From an uncultured OCS116 cluster bacterium (GTDB lineage Bacteria; Pseudomonadota; Alphaproteobacteria; Rhizobiales; TMED25): a stretch of DNA of 64,000 nt. Shown here one piece after another: positions 28,631 through 37,107 of the stretch. The stretch's first letter is position 1. The number at the start of each line of letters is the position of its first letter. The DNA lies in NCBI GenBank assembly GCA_902613795.1, contig CACMIP010000004.1, positions 62,001-126,000 of the forward strand, written 5' to 3'. Position numbers and translations under genes: made by a program. The notes below the pieces were generated by a model. The model saw only the letters and a list, made by a program, of their open reading frames with translations, did no database searches and had not been told where the DNA came from.

Positions 28631-29458
28631 ATGAGAAATATATTATTACCATTTGAATATATTGAGACAATACCCCACCTAGTAGATTGTGCAGTTTCTC
28701 TTGCCAAGAAATACAATTCTAGCGTTAGTGGCGTTGCCATTCATCAGAGAATAGATAGCTTTATTGCACAGGAAGGTTCAATAGTCTTTGATTCCTTGCA
28801 TCACGACGAAAACAAGGAAGAGGCGATAAAATATAAAGAGAAGTTTATAGATCATATAAATACCTTGAAAAAGAGTGATAGTGATTTGAGTGATTTAAAA
28901 TATAAGTGGTTATCTGAGGAGCTTGAGAATCAGAAATATTTGGGAGATCTCTCCAGGGTGTATAATGTGGTAATTATCTCGAGACCCTATCAAGAGCTTC
29001 AAAGTGCGAGCCTAAGTTCGATTCAAACAATACTATTCGATGGTGGTAGACCAGTAATGCTGATCCCAATGAATAAGCAGATTGATATTGGTAGAGAAGT
29101 TGTAATTTCTTGGAATTGTACAACCGAAAGTTCAAGAGCCGTTTTTGCTGCTTTACCAATACTGAAGAAAGCAAATAATGTCACAATTTTGACTGTGGAA
29201 AAGGTTATAACTGACGGCCCCAGCGGCGAACAGGTTTCTGAACTCTTAGCTTCTCATGGAATAGACGCTAAGCCAGTAACAATATCAGGTGATGAAAAAA
29301 AGATAGGTGATGCCATACTTGATTTTAGTGAATCTGTTGACGCTGATCTTATTGTAAAGGGCGCTTACACTCAAAGTCGTCTGAGAGAAATTATATTTGG
29401 CGGTGCCACTCGGCACCTCATGCTACATTCTGAAATTCCAATATATCTAGTAAATTAA
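28631..29458 (+). CDS. Universal stress protein, UspA family
   Basis: A 275-residue protein with two Usp-like halves. The N half (about 1-140) starts with ILLPFEYIETIPHLVDCAVSLA. The C half has VVISWNCTTESSRAVFAALP and the ATP-binding pattern GAYTQSRLREIIFGGATRHL (about residue 245), with the G-x2-S...G-x3-R arrangement. Such tandem Usp proteins bind ATP and often sit beside catabolic genes. It is 17 bases after the Gfo/Idh gene and 7 bases before the thiolase-like gene, so it is probably co-transcribed. Confidence 0.9.
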   Translation: MRNILLPFEYIETIPHLVDCAVSLAKKYNSSVSGVAIHQRIDSFIAQEGSIVFDSLHHDENKEEAIKYKEKFIDHINTLKKSDSDLSDLKYKWLSEELENQKYLGDLSRVYNVVIISRPYQELQSASLSSIQTILFDGGRPVMLIPMNKQIDIGREVVISWNCTTESSRAVFAALPILKKANNVTILTVEKVITDGPSGEQVSELLASHGIDAKPVTISGDEKKIGDAILDFSESVDADLIVKGAYTQSRLREIIFGGATRHLMLHSEIPIYLVN

Positions 29459-29464
29459 GAGTCA

Positions 29465-30607
29465 ATGTTTGATCCTAAAATTATTGGTGTCGGACAGTCT
29501 ATTTACACAAGACATCCAAATGACGAGCAAACTGTACAAAACCTCATGAAAGATGCCGTATTGGATGCTTTACAGGATGCAAATCTGAAGCATAAAGAAA
29601 TAGACGGCCTCGCTATTGCATCATTTTCTATTACGCCGGACTCCGCAATTGATATAGCGTGGCGATTTGGCTTAAGTTTAAACTGGTTACTCCAAGACAC
29701 AAATGGTGGCTCTTCTGCAATGAATATGTTAGGACATGCCTCGCGTGCGATTAAAACCGGGGATGCAAATAATATATTGATCCTTGCAGGAGATGCAACT
29801 GGACTTTCAGGATATGCAAAAATCGCTAATTCATACAACAGCGCTACAAGAGATCATCTTGCACCTCTTGGACACGGTGGCCCAAATGGAGTTTATTCAT
29901 TGGTTACCTCAAGGCAAATGAAAAAGTATGATTTAAAAAAAAGTGATTATGCGAATCTCTTGATATCTCAGCGTAATTGGGCATCAAAAAATCCATATGC
30001 TGTTTATAAAAAAGAATTAACTGAAGAAGAATATAACAATGCTCCCTTAGTCGCTGACCCCCTTTGTAGGTATGACTGTGTACCTGTTGTTGCTGGTGCT
30101 TACGCAATAATAATCTCGAGAAACGAAAACGAAAGACTTGAAAGGCAGGTCAGAATCAGAGCATTTGAACAAAGTTTTAATTATGAAAATCAAGAGGGTG
30201 ATGGAACAGCAACAGGCATTTCAACTTTTAAAGATAAGCTTTTTGGATCAGCAAAATTAGCACCAGTTGATATTGGCGTGCTGAGTATTTATGATGACTA
30301 TCCAGCAATTGTACTCGCTCAGTTGAATGACCTTGGAATAATAAAAAATGAAAAATTTAGGGACTATCTTGAGGGCATGGAACAGCAGACTCAAGCGGTT
30401 AATACTTGGGGTGGTATGCTCTCAGCAGGTCAACCAGGCGGAATGGCCGGAGGATTGAATGGAATTGGTGAAGTTGTTTTACAGTTACAAAATAGGGCTG
30501 GTGAGAGACAGTTAAATAATGTAAATTTTGGAATTGCTACTGGTTATGGAATGACTTTATATAGGCATGGTGGAACCGTTGCGGCAACAATATTAGAGGC
30601 AATATAA
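29465..30607 (+). CDS. Thiolase-superfamily protein lacking catalytic Cys and His
   Basis: A 380-residue protein of the SCPx/lipid-transfer thiolase group. The fold is clear (DTNGGSSAMNMLGHASRAI, VNTWGGMLSAGQPGGMAGGL, GIATGYGMTLYRHGG), but the nucleophilic Cys of the first motif is replaced by GGSS at residues 81-84, the Gly-His-Pro His is Gln near 323, and the second Cys is Ala in GIATGYG. It therefore cannot work as a normal thiolase. The DUF35 gene that starts on the next base makes it look like the Ltp2-ChsH2 type, in which a thiolase-fold protein acts as a retro-aldolase on beta-hydroxyacyl-CoA using Tyr residues. IYDDYP and GYG supply candidate tyrosines. Function is inference. Confidence 0.85.
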   Translation: MFDPKIIGVGQSIYTRHPNDEQTVQNLMKDAVLDALQDANLKHKEIDGLAIASFSITPDSAIDIAWRFGLSLNWLLQDTNGGSSAMNMLGHASRAIKTGDANNILILAGDATGLSGYAKIANSYNSATRDHLAPLGHGGPNGVYSLVTSRQMKKYDLKKSDYANLLISQRNWASKNPYAVYKKELTEEEYNNAPLVADPLCRYDCVPVVAGAYAIIISRNENERLERQVRIRAFEQSFNYENQEGDGTATGISTFKDKLFGSAKLAPVDIGVLSIYDDYPAIVLAQLNDLGIIKNEKFRDYLEGMEQQTQAVNTWGGMLSAGQPGGMAGGLNGIGEVVLQLQNRAGERQLNNVNFGIATGYGMTLYRHGGTVAATILEAI

Positions 30608-30919
30608 ATGGAAAAATTATTTGTTCAAAAATGTAGTAATTGTAATAAATTTACATTCCCAAAAAAATATTTTTGTTCAGAGTGTGGTAATACTGAATTC
30701 GACGCGATAAGCATTAATGAAGGAAAAGTAGAAGAAATTTCTGTAATTCGGCATATGTTGGGACAAAAGGATTGGAAGCCAAGAAAGATTGCAAATATAA
30801 AGACAGCATTGGGTATTTATGTGACAGCCGGGATTGAAGACGCTGCACAAGTAGGTGATGCCCTCTATATATATTCAGATAATGGAGCCCCAATCGGTAA
30901 ACTAATAGAGGAGAAATGA
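30608..30919 (+). CDS. DUF35 Zn-ribbon/OB-fold protein
   Basis: A 103-residue acyl-CoA-binding partner protein. The rubredoxin-like zinc ribbon is formed by CSNCNKF and CSECGNTEF (four Cys near residues 9, 12, 24 and 27), followed by the OB fold (about 40-100). DUF35 proteins form complexes with thiolase-fold enzymes and shuttle CoA thioesters. The start codon directly follows the stop of the thiolase-like gene, and the end overlaps the ThDP-enzyme gene by 4 bases, so all three are translated together. Confidence 0.9.
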   Translation: MEKLFVQKCSNCNKFTFPKKYFCSECGNTEFDAISINEGKVEEISVIRHMLGQKDWKPRKIANIKTALGIYVTAGIEDAAQVGDALYIYSDNGAPIGKLIEEK

Positions 30920-32550
30920 TGTATATTTGTGATTTTATTGCGAAATATCTAAAGAAAAGAGGCGTGAAGCAGGTATTCGGGACACCTGGTAGTGATACAA
31001 TTAATTTAATCAACGCATTCTCTGATCAGGGCATAAAGTATGTTTTGACCCATCATGAGAATACAGCAGCTTATATGGCTTCAACATATGGTGAAATTAC
31101 AGGTGTGCCAGGTGTTGTAATTGTAACTAAAGGACCAGGTATAACAAATCTTGCGTCGGGTATAGCATCAGCTCACCTTGACCGTCGTCCAATAATTGTT
31201 TTCTCTGCAATAATAGACCCTGAACTTTTATCAAAAAATCCCCATCAGGAGGTTCCATTGGTAGCATTTGGTGGGCTGATTACAAAACTGTCTGAAGAGA
31301 TAACATCAGCTAATGTAACCACACTTTTAGACAGGGCATATAATGTAGCGATAGATCCACGACCCGGAGCTGTCTATCTCCCAATCTCGCCGGTGCAGGC
31401 CATAGCAGAGATTGACATAGATGACTCTGAAATTGATGGAATAATAACGAGTACCAATAAATCAAGAACCATAGACAAAAAATCATTAGATAAAGCTAAT
31501 GATTTGATTACTGCGTCCAAAAAGCCGATTGTTGTTGCTGGGGTTGGTTCTGTTGCATCGAAAATATCAGATGAATTACTTTCGTTTATACATAAAATTA
31601 ATGCACCAGCTTGCGTAACCCTTCAGGCAGTTGGTAATATTCCATGCAATGATGCGCTTTATTTAGGTATGTATGGTTGGTTTGGGACTCCTATCGATGA
31701 GATGTTGAAAGAGGCTGATTTAATTATCACGGTTGGTTTAGATGGTTGGGATATTATTAGACCATACAAATCAAAAGTACCAATTATATCCATCGACGAC
31801 GCTGATGTGAATGACAGAACATTTCAACCTGTGAGTGTTGGGTTAAAAGGTAATATGGCCGAGACTTTAAACTCACTTCAAAATCTGTTAGGGGAAAGGG
31901 GGACAGATTTAGGTTGGTTAAAAAAAGCGAGGGACTGCTTTGATAGGATTCATAATTTTGAGTTAGGCATAAGTTCAGAATATAGAGAGTCAAGCGGCAT
32001 AGCGCCACAAGCAGTATATAAAGAGATCAGGAAGGTTGTCCCCGAGGAAACCATAATAGCTGCAGATGCGGGGGCTCATAAATCACTTGCATCCCAAGCA
32101 TGGCTGACGAACTTACCTTTGAAATATTTTGTTTCAAATGGTCTTTCTCCGATGGGCTTCTCCCTGGGCGCTGCAATGGGAGCTAAAATGGCACTACCAA
32201 AAGCGCCTGTCATTTCATTTGTGGGCGATGGCGGTTTCCTAATGTATGCAGGGGAGCTTGCTACATGGAAGCGATTAGATATTGCAATGATACAAGTAAT
32301 AATGGTTGATAATGGCTTGACACAAGTAAAATCTAAGCAGCTAAAAAAAGGATATAATACTGAGTCAACTAGCTTTGAAAAAATTGATTACAAAAAAATT
32401 GTTGAGAGTTTTGGAATAGATGCCATAGAAGCTCATTCTGTTCCAGAATTAGTTCATGGGATCAAGAAGGCATTGAAATTAGATAAGCCTGTCTCTATAA
32501 TTGTGAAACTGGATGGAAGTGAGTATCTTCGAATGCCAAGCGCAGTTTAA
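30916..32550 (+). CDS. ThDP-dependent enzyme, acetolactate-synthase-like
   Basis: A 544-residue thiamine-diphosphate enzyme with the three-domain layout: PYR domain (1-170) with the activating Glu in LTHHENTAAYMA, central domain (about 190-320) and PP domain with the cofactor motif VGDGGFLMYAGELATW ending in MVDNG (about 430-470). Family members include acetolactate synthase, benzoylformate decarboxylase, 2-hydroxyacyl-CoA lyase and sulphopyruvate decarboxylase. There is no regulatory small subunit next to it, so a housekeeping IlvB role is unlikely. Coupling to a DUF35/thiolase-like pair suggests it handles a 2-oxo acid or aldehyde in the same pathway. The start overlaps DUF35 (ATGATG at 30916). 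Confidence 0.88.
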   Translation: MMYICDFIAKYLKKRGVKQVFGTPGSDTINLINAFSDQGIKYVLTHHENTAAYMASTYGEITGVPGVVIVTKGPGITNLASGIASAHLDRRPIIVFSAIIDPELLSKNPHQEVPLVAFGGLITKLSEEITSANVTTLLDRAYNVAIDPRPGAVYLPISPVQAIAEIDIDDSEIDGIITSTNKSRTIDKKSLDKANDLITASKKPIVVAGVGSVASKISDELLSFIHKINAPACVTLQAVGNIPCNDALYLGMYGWFGTPIDEMLKEADLIITVGLDGWDIIRPYKSKVPIISIDDADVNDRTFQPVSVGLKGNMAETLNSLQNLLGERGTDLGWLKKARDCFDRIHNFELGISSEYRESSGIAPQAVYKEIRKVVPEETIIAADAGAHKSLASQAWLTNLPLKYFVSNGLSPMGFSLGAAMGAKMALPKAPVISFVGDGGFLMYAGELATWKRLDIAMIQVIMVDNGLTQVKSKQLKKGYNTESTSFEKIDYKKIVESFGIDAIEAHSVPELVHGIKKALKLDKPVSIIVKLDGSEYLRMPSAV

Positions 32551-32563
32551 TTGGGAGAAAGAG

Positions 32564-33166
32564 ATGAAAAGTCAACTTGATAAAAATTTGAATGCAAATA
32601 CAATTGTTCCATTATTATCCAATGATGAGTTCAGCTCACAATTTATGTCACTGATCAAAGACCTAAATGAGGCAAAAGGAAGTTCGAGGATTAATAATAG
32701 CGCAAGGGCAATGGCTCATTCTGACGATTTTGGCATGGCATCTCGAAATTACTGGCAATCAACATGGGAGCTGGGTGAACTTCCTAAACCTTTTAAAGCG
32801 CTAATTAGATACAAAGTCGCCACACGAAATACTTGTTTTTATTGTTCGACTCATCAAATAGAGCACTTAAGAAAAATGGGTGTTGAAGAGGATAAAATTA
32901 AGAATATTCAGGACTCAGACAACCACGAAGCTTTTTCAGAACCAGAAAAGGCAGCTCTAAGTTTCGTGGACCATATGATGATTGATGCATCAAATATTCC
33001 AAATAAAGTGGCTGATAATTTTAAAAATCACTACACACCAAAGCAAATGGTTGAGATTGCCCTGACAGCAACGGTTATGGTCTCCCTAAATTTATTTAAT
33101 GATGCATTTAGGGTACCAATTGAAGACGAGGTTGTAGGAATAGGCCTAGATGTCCCAGAGCTTTAA
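32564..33166 (+). CDS. Carboxymuconolactone decarboxylase / AhpD-like protein
   Basis: A 200-residue protein of the CMD/AhpD superfamily. The redox pair CFYCSTHQIEHLRKMG (Cys-x2-Cys with nearby His, about residue 90) is the AhpD-type signature, so a peroxidase or thiol-redox activity is more likely than lactone decarboxylation. I set the start at the ATG at 32564, preceded by GGGAGAAAGAG, 13 bases after the upstream stop; an in-frame start inside the ThDP gene is less likely. It closes the plus-strand catabolic run. Confidence 0.85.
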   Translation: MKSQLDKNLNANTIVPLLSNDEFSSQFMSLIKDLNEAKGSSRINNSARAMAHSDDFGMASRNYWQSTWELGELPKPFKALIRYKVATRNTCFYCSTHQIEHLRKMGVEEDKIKNIQDSDNHEAFSEPEKAALSFVDHMMIDASNIPNKVADNFKNHYTPKQMVEIALTATVMVSLNLFNDAFRVPIEDEVVGIGLDVPEL

Positions 33167-33185
33167 TTTTTGTTTATATCCAAGA

Positions 33186-34160
33186 TTATAACTTAAATAT
33201 ACGTGAAGCATTACCGTTCAATATCTTAACTTTATCCTCTTTTGATATTGAGATATTTTCAAACCAATCTGCACCAAGTTTATTGTCTATAAAGGGCCAA
33301 TCTATAGCAAATAATATCCTATCTACTCCCATTTCTTGCATGCAGCACAATAATGCTGGATCAGAGAAATTACCACTTGTCGTAACATAAAAATTATTGC
33401 AAAAAACCTCTCTAAATTCTATTGGGGCATTACCTGGTCTTTTTAAGTTATGATTAACTCTCCATAACAAGAAAGGTAAGGTCTCACCAAGATGACCTAA
33501 AATAATTTTAAGATTTGGTATTTTCTCGAATACTCTTGAAAGAACAAGTCTAATCGCCATTGTTGCTGTTTCTACAGTATATCCCCATGCAGCTTGCTGG
33601 AACAAAGCAAACTCTTCTGTGTAGTCCTGATAATAGGTCTTTCTTACTTCATGATGAGGCATACCCGGGTGTAAATATATCGGTACATCAAGTTTTGCAG
33701 CAGTTTCGTATACTGGCCAAGACTCCTTTCCATCATCAAATTTTGAATTAGTGAGGCCATGGATCATGCCACCAACAAAGTTTAGATCTTTTACGGATCT
33801 CTCAAGCTCTTCCGCTGCCGCTTCTGGGTTTTGCATTGGCAATGAAGCAAAAGCTCTGAATCTTTTTGGGTTTTCTGATATTTTGTTCGCTAAGTAATCA
33901 TTTGTCATTTTGGCTGCATCAACTGCAACATCAGCAGGTAAATTATGAATGCCTGGAGGCGCAATAGAAAGTACTTGGACATCAATGCCTGCCGCATCCA
34001 TTTCTTCGATTCTTTCACCACCAAAATCTTCCATTCTGGCCACCATTTTCGGATTTCTTATTTTAGTATTCTTAGTACTCTCTTCTTGGAGTTTTGTAAC
34101 ATTCGGATCTATGTAATGTTCTTCAATTGCAATTACCTTTTCAGTATCAAATATCGACAT
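33186..34160 (-). CDS. Amidohydrolase-family protein, decarboxylase-like
   Basis: A 324-residue amidohydrolase-2 protein. Metal and active-site residues of the decarboxylase branch are visible: VIAIEEHYIDP near the start (the EEH form instead of Asp-x-His-x-His), LHPGMPHHEV (about residue 164), ILGHLGETLPFLLWR (about 225) and ILFAIDWPF (about 285). These match the gamma-resorcylate / dihydroxybenzoate and ACMS decarboxylase group, which release CO2 from aromatic or enol acids using a divalent metal. It is convergent with the AhpD-like gene, 19 bases away, and stands alone on its strand. The substrate is unknown. Confidence 0.88.
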   Translation of the reverse strand: MSIFDTEKVIAIEEHYIDPNVTKLQEESTKNTKIRNPKMVARMEDFGGERIEEMDAAGIDVQVLSIAPPGIHNLPADVAVDAAKMTNDYLANKISENPKRFRAFASLPMQNPEAAAEELERSVKDLNFVGGMIHGLTNSKFDDGKESWPVYETAAKLDVPIYLHPGMPHHEVRKTYYQDYTEEFALFQQAAWGYTVETATMAIRLVLSRVFEKIPNLKIILGHLGETLPFLLWRVNHNLKRPGNAPIEFREVFCNNFYVTTSGNFSDPALLCCMQEMGVDRILFAIDWPFIDNKLGADWFENISISKEDKVKILNGNASRIFKL

Positions 34161-34224
34161 TTTCCAATTCCTAATCTTGTTTTGAATTTAAATACTATAG
34201 CAAAATTTTTATTATAGGAAAGTA

Positions 34225-35313
34225 TTACTTTTCCAAAATTATAAGATCATTAATATCGAACGAAGCGAACAGTTTTTTACCTATATTCAGCTCTTGTAGA
34301 GAGTTTCTATGGATGTTTTGAACATTGATATAAACTTTTGATTTATTCTTCAGCTCAATCGTAATGTAGCTCACATCACCATAATAGGTCCAATTGGTAA
34401 TTGTGCCGTTCATGCTTACTCTATTCTTATGTTTATTAAGTCCGGTCTCAATGATTATTTTTTCAGGTCTAATTCCAAGCACACCATCTTTCGGTAATTT
34501 AATATCTCGTTCGAGATTAATTTTTCCAAATGTGTCACTATTAAAAAGCATTCTATTATCAATTAAAGATGAAGCACCTTCTATTATATTTATTCGTCCG
34601 AGGAACTCTGCACTGAATTTTTTTGATGGGTATTCATACATATTTGTTGCAGTATTTGTCTCAATAATTTTTCCATTTTCCATGATTGCAATTTTTGATG
34701 ATATTGAGAGCGCTTCATCTTGATCATGGGTCACAAGCATAAAAGTCATTTTCAGATTACGTTGAATATTAACGAGCTCTTGTTGCATTTCCATTCTCAA
34801 ATTTGCATCCAATGCTGAGAGTGGTTCGTCTAAAAGTACAATTTTCGGTTTATTAACAATTGCTCTTGCAAGGGCAACTCTTTGTTTTTGGCCGCCCGAA
34901 AGTTCTGATGGCAGCTTGAAATCATAACCATTCATTTTTACAAGTTCGAGTATTTCTTCAACTCTTATTTTTATATCTATATTGCTTATTTTTTTTAATT
35001 TTAGGCCAAATTCAATATTATCTCGCACACTAAGATGTGGGAAGAGAGCGTATGACTGAAAGACCATATTAACCGGTCTCTCGTTTGCTTGGACAAAACT
35101 TGAGTCCTTATTATTTATTATAACAGCTCCACTATCTTGAACTTCAAGACCAGCAATTAATCTTAAGATAGTTGATTTTCCACAACCAGATGGACCCAAT
35201 ATGGTAAAAAAATCATTTTCAGAGATCTTTAATGACACATCGTTAACGGCAATAATATCCCCGAACTTCTTATTTAATTTTTTTAGTTCAATGGTAGTCT
35301 TTTTCTCTGTCAT
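34225..35313 (-). CDS. potA: Spermidine/putrescine ABC transporter ATPase
   Basis: A 362-residue importer ATPase: Walker A GPSGCGKSTILRLIAG (about residue 40), Q-loop MVFQSYALFPH, signature LSGGQKQRVALARAI, Walker B VLLDEPLSALD, switch His in LVTHDQDEA. The C-terminal 120 residues are the TOBE regulatory domain. It is the last of four genes in a compact minus-strand operon and overlaps the potC-like gene by 4 bases. By analogy it drives polyamine uptake; other small organic cation substrates are possible. Confidence 0.93.
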   Translation of the reverse strand: MTEKKTTIELKKLNKKFGDIIAVNDVSLKISENDFFTILGPSGCGKSTILRLIAGLEVQDSGAVIINNKDSSFVQANERPVNMVFQSYALFPHLSVRDNIEFGLKLKKISNIDIKIRVEEILELVKMNGYDFKLPSELSGGQKQRVALARAIVNKPKIVLLDEPLSALDANLRMEMQQELVNIQRNLKMTFMLVTHDQDEALSISSKIAIMENGKIIETNTATNMYEYPSKKFSAEFLGRINIIEGASSLIDNRMLFNSDTFGKINLERDIKLPKDGVLGIRPEKIIIETGLNKHKNRVSMNGTITNWTYYGDVSYITIELKNKSKVYINVQNIHRNSLQELNIGKKLFASFDINDLIILEK

Positions 35314-36149
35314 TTCATGAACTCTCTATTACTTTTGGATAGAAATCTAATTGCAAAATAAGTGCAAATTATAATTATTAAAATCAGTAATGTTGATATA
35401 GCATTTATTTCAGGGCTAATTCCAAATCTGACCATAGAGTAAATTTTAACCGGGAGTGTTACGCTATTTGGGCCGGATGTAAAAAAGGTAACTACAAAAT
35501 CATCAAGTGATAGTGTAAAAGCAAGAAGAGCAGAGGCGACAAGCGCAGGACTCATAAACGGAATTATTATTTTTCTAATTACTTGATATTTGCTCGCACC
35601 AAGATCCTGGCCTGCCTCTAAAATTTCATTATTCAACATTGAGAGTCTTGCTCTGATTATAATTGCAACAAATGGAAAAATGAAGGAGACATGTGCAATG
35701 ATAATGCTCGATAAAGTAAATGGCCATAATTGGAAATTTGGCCAGTTAATATAATTGAAGAAAACTAACATAGATATACCCATACAAATTTCTGGGATTA
35801 TGATGGGAAATAGTAACGCAACATCATAATATTTTTTTAAATAAAAATTGAATTTCCAGAGTGCAATTGCAGTTGTTATACCTAAAAAGGTTGAAATTAT
35901 TGTTGAGGTTATTGCAATTGTCATAGAATTTGAAAAAGCAAGAAAAAGCATCTCATTTTCGAACAATTTTTCATAGTACTTGCTGGTAAATCCTCGCCAC
36001 ACAATGTTTCGTTTTGAGTCATTAAAGCTGAACATAATTAAATTAATTATAGGTAGATATAAAATTACGAGGAATATAAATGTTATTATTTTCAGGGTAT
36101 TATTTTTGGCGTAATTGACTGGTGTGTAATGTTGTACTCTCTTCTTCAT
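35310..36149 (-). CDS. potC: Spermidine/putrescine ABC transporter permease, PotC-like
   Basis: A 279-residue inner-membrane permease with six membrane segments. The EAA loop reads EAGQDLGASKYQVIRKIIIP (about residue 190), which docks with the ATPase. The N-terminal FNDSKRNIVWRGFT motif is characteristic of PotC. It overlaps potA and potB by 4 bases each, so the two permeases and the ATPase are translationally coupled. Confidence 0.93.
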   Translation of the reverse strand: MKKRVQHYTPVNYAKNNTLKIITFIFLVILYLPIINLIMFSFNDSKRNIVWRGFTSKYYEKLFENEMLFLAFSNSMTIAITSTIISTFLGITTAIALWKFNFYLKKYYDVALLFPIIIPEICMGISMLVFFNYINWPNFQLWPFTLSSIIIAHVSFIFPFVAIIIRARLSMLNNEILEAGQDLGASKYQVIRKIIIPFMSPALVASALLAFTLSLDDFVVTFFTSGPNSVTLPVKIYSMVRFGISPEINAISTLLILIIIICTYFAIRFLSKSNREFMK

Positions 36150-37090
36150 GAAACACCTCTCTGATAAAGGCGTGAGTAAAGTTTTGAATAAACGTATCTT
36201 ACCCCCAGGATTATTATTGTTATATAAATCAAAATAAATGATAGCGCTGATCCAAAAGGCCAGTCATTTGCAGATTTAAACTGTCTCTCAATTATATTTC
36301 CAATCATTTGTGAGTCTGCGCCACCTAATAATTCCGGTATGATAAACGAGCCAAGGCAGGGTATGAATACCAAGATTATACCAGAAGTTATTCCAACGCT
36401 AATATTTGGCATGATTATTTTGAAAAAAGTTATTTTATGATTTGCTCCGAGATCATAACTGGCTTCAAGAATATTTCTATCGATCTTCTCTAATACTAGA
36501 TAAATTGGAATTATCATAAAAGGCACGTAGATGTAGATTAATCCGAAGATTACAGAAAAATTGTTATGCATCAAACTTAGAGGTGTAAAACTTTCGCCAA
36601 TAAAATTATGGTTAGCCAAACGAAAGAAACTCAGGAGGTAATTGGCAGACTCCCACAAGTTCTCGAGCGCATTATTAATGTGTCCTTTTGTTCTTAGTAA
36701 CGCAATTAGCGAGTATGTCCTAATTAGTAAATTAGTCCAAAGTGGAAGCAATATAGAAACTAGCAAAATTGATTTTACTCTTACTGAAGAAAAACTAATA
36801 TAAAAAGCAACGGGTATTGCGATTAGCAAGCAAAGAAAAGTTGTTATGAGACTAATAATTACAGATTTAAATAGCGTAATAAAGTAAACGCCATCGGTTG
36901 CACGCGCGTAATTTATAAAGCTCCAGCTATAGTCTATATCAATGATATCTACTTTCTGACCATAGCTCATCGAAAAAACAATAAACAATGGAATTAAAAA
37001 GAAGAGAAAAAGCCATGTCAGGCCAGGTAAAAGTAGGAGGAGGAAAAATTTGCTCCTCACAGCCCACCTAGCCATCATTATGTCTTTCAA
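36146..37090 (-). CDS. potB: Spermidine/putrescine ABC transporter permease, PotB-like
   Basis: A 314-residue permease with six or seven membrane segments and the EAA motif EASYDLGANHKITFFKIIMP (about residue 215). The sequence GSFIIPELLGGADSQMIGN after it is the well-conserved PotB C-terminal region. It follows the binding-protein gene by 17 bases and overlaps potC by 4 bases. Together they form the transmembrane channel. Confidence 0.93.
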   Translation of the reverse strand: MKDIMMARWAVRSKFFLLLLLPGLTWLFLFFLIPLFIVFSMSYGQKVDIIDIDYSWSFINYARATDGVYFITLFKSVIISLITTFLCLLIAIPVAFYISFSSVRVKSILLVSILLPLWTNLLIRTYSLIALLRTKGHINNALENLWESANYLLSFFRLANHNFIGESFTPLSLMHNNFSVIFGLIYIYVPFMIIPIYLVLEKIDRNILEASYDLGANHKITFFKIIMPNISVGITSGIILVFIPCLGSFIIPELLGGADSQMIGNIIERQFKSANDWPFGSALSFILIYITIIILGVRYVYSKLYSRLYQRGVS

Positions 37091-37107
37091 ATGCAGTCAT
37101 GATTAAC

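Noticed and set aside
30916-32550. Housekeeping acetolactate synthase large subunit (ilvB)
   Set aside because: No small subunit gene is adjacent, and the context is a catabolic unit with DUF35 and thiolase-like genes.
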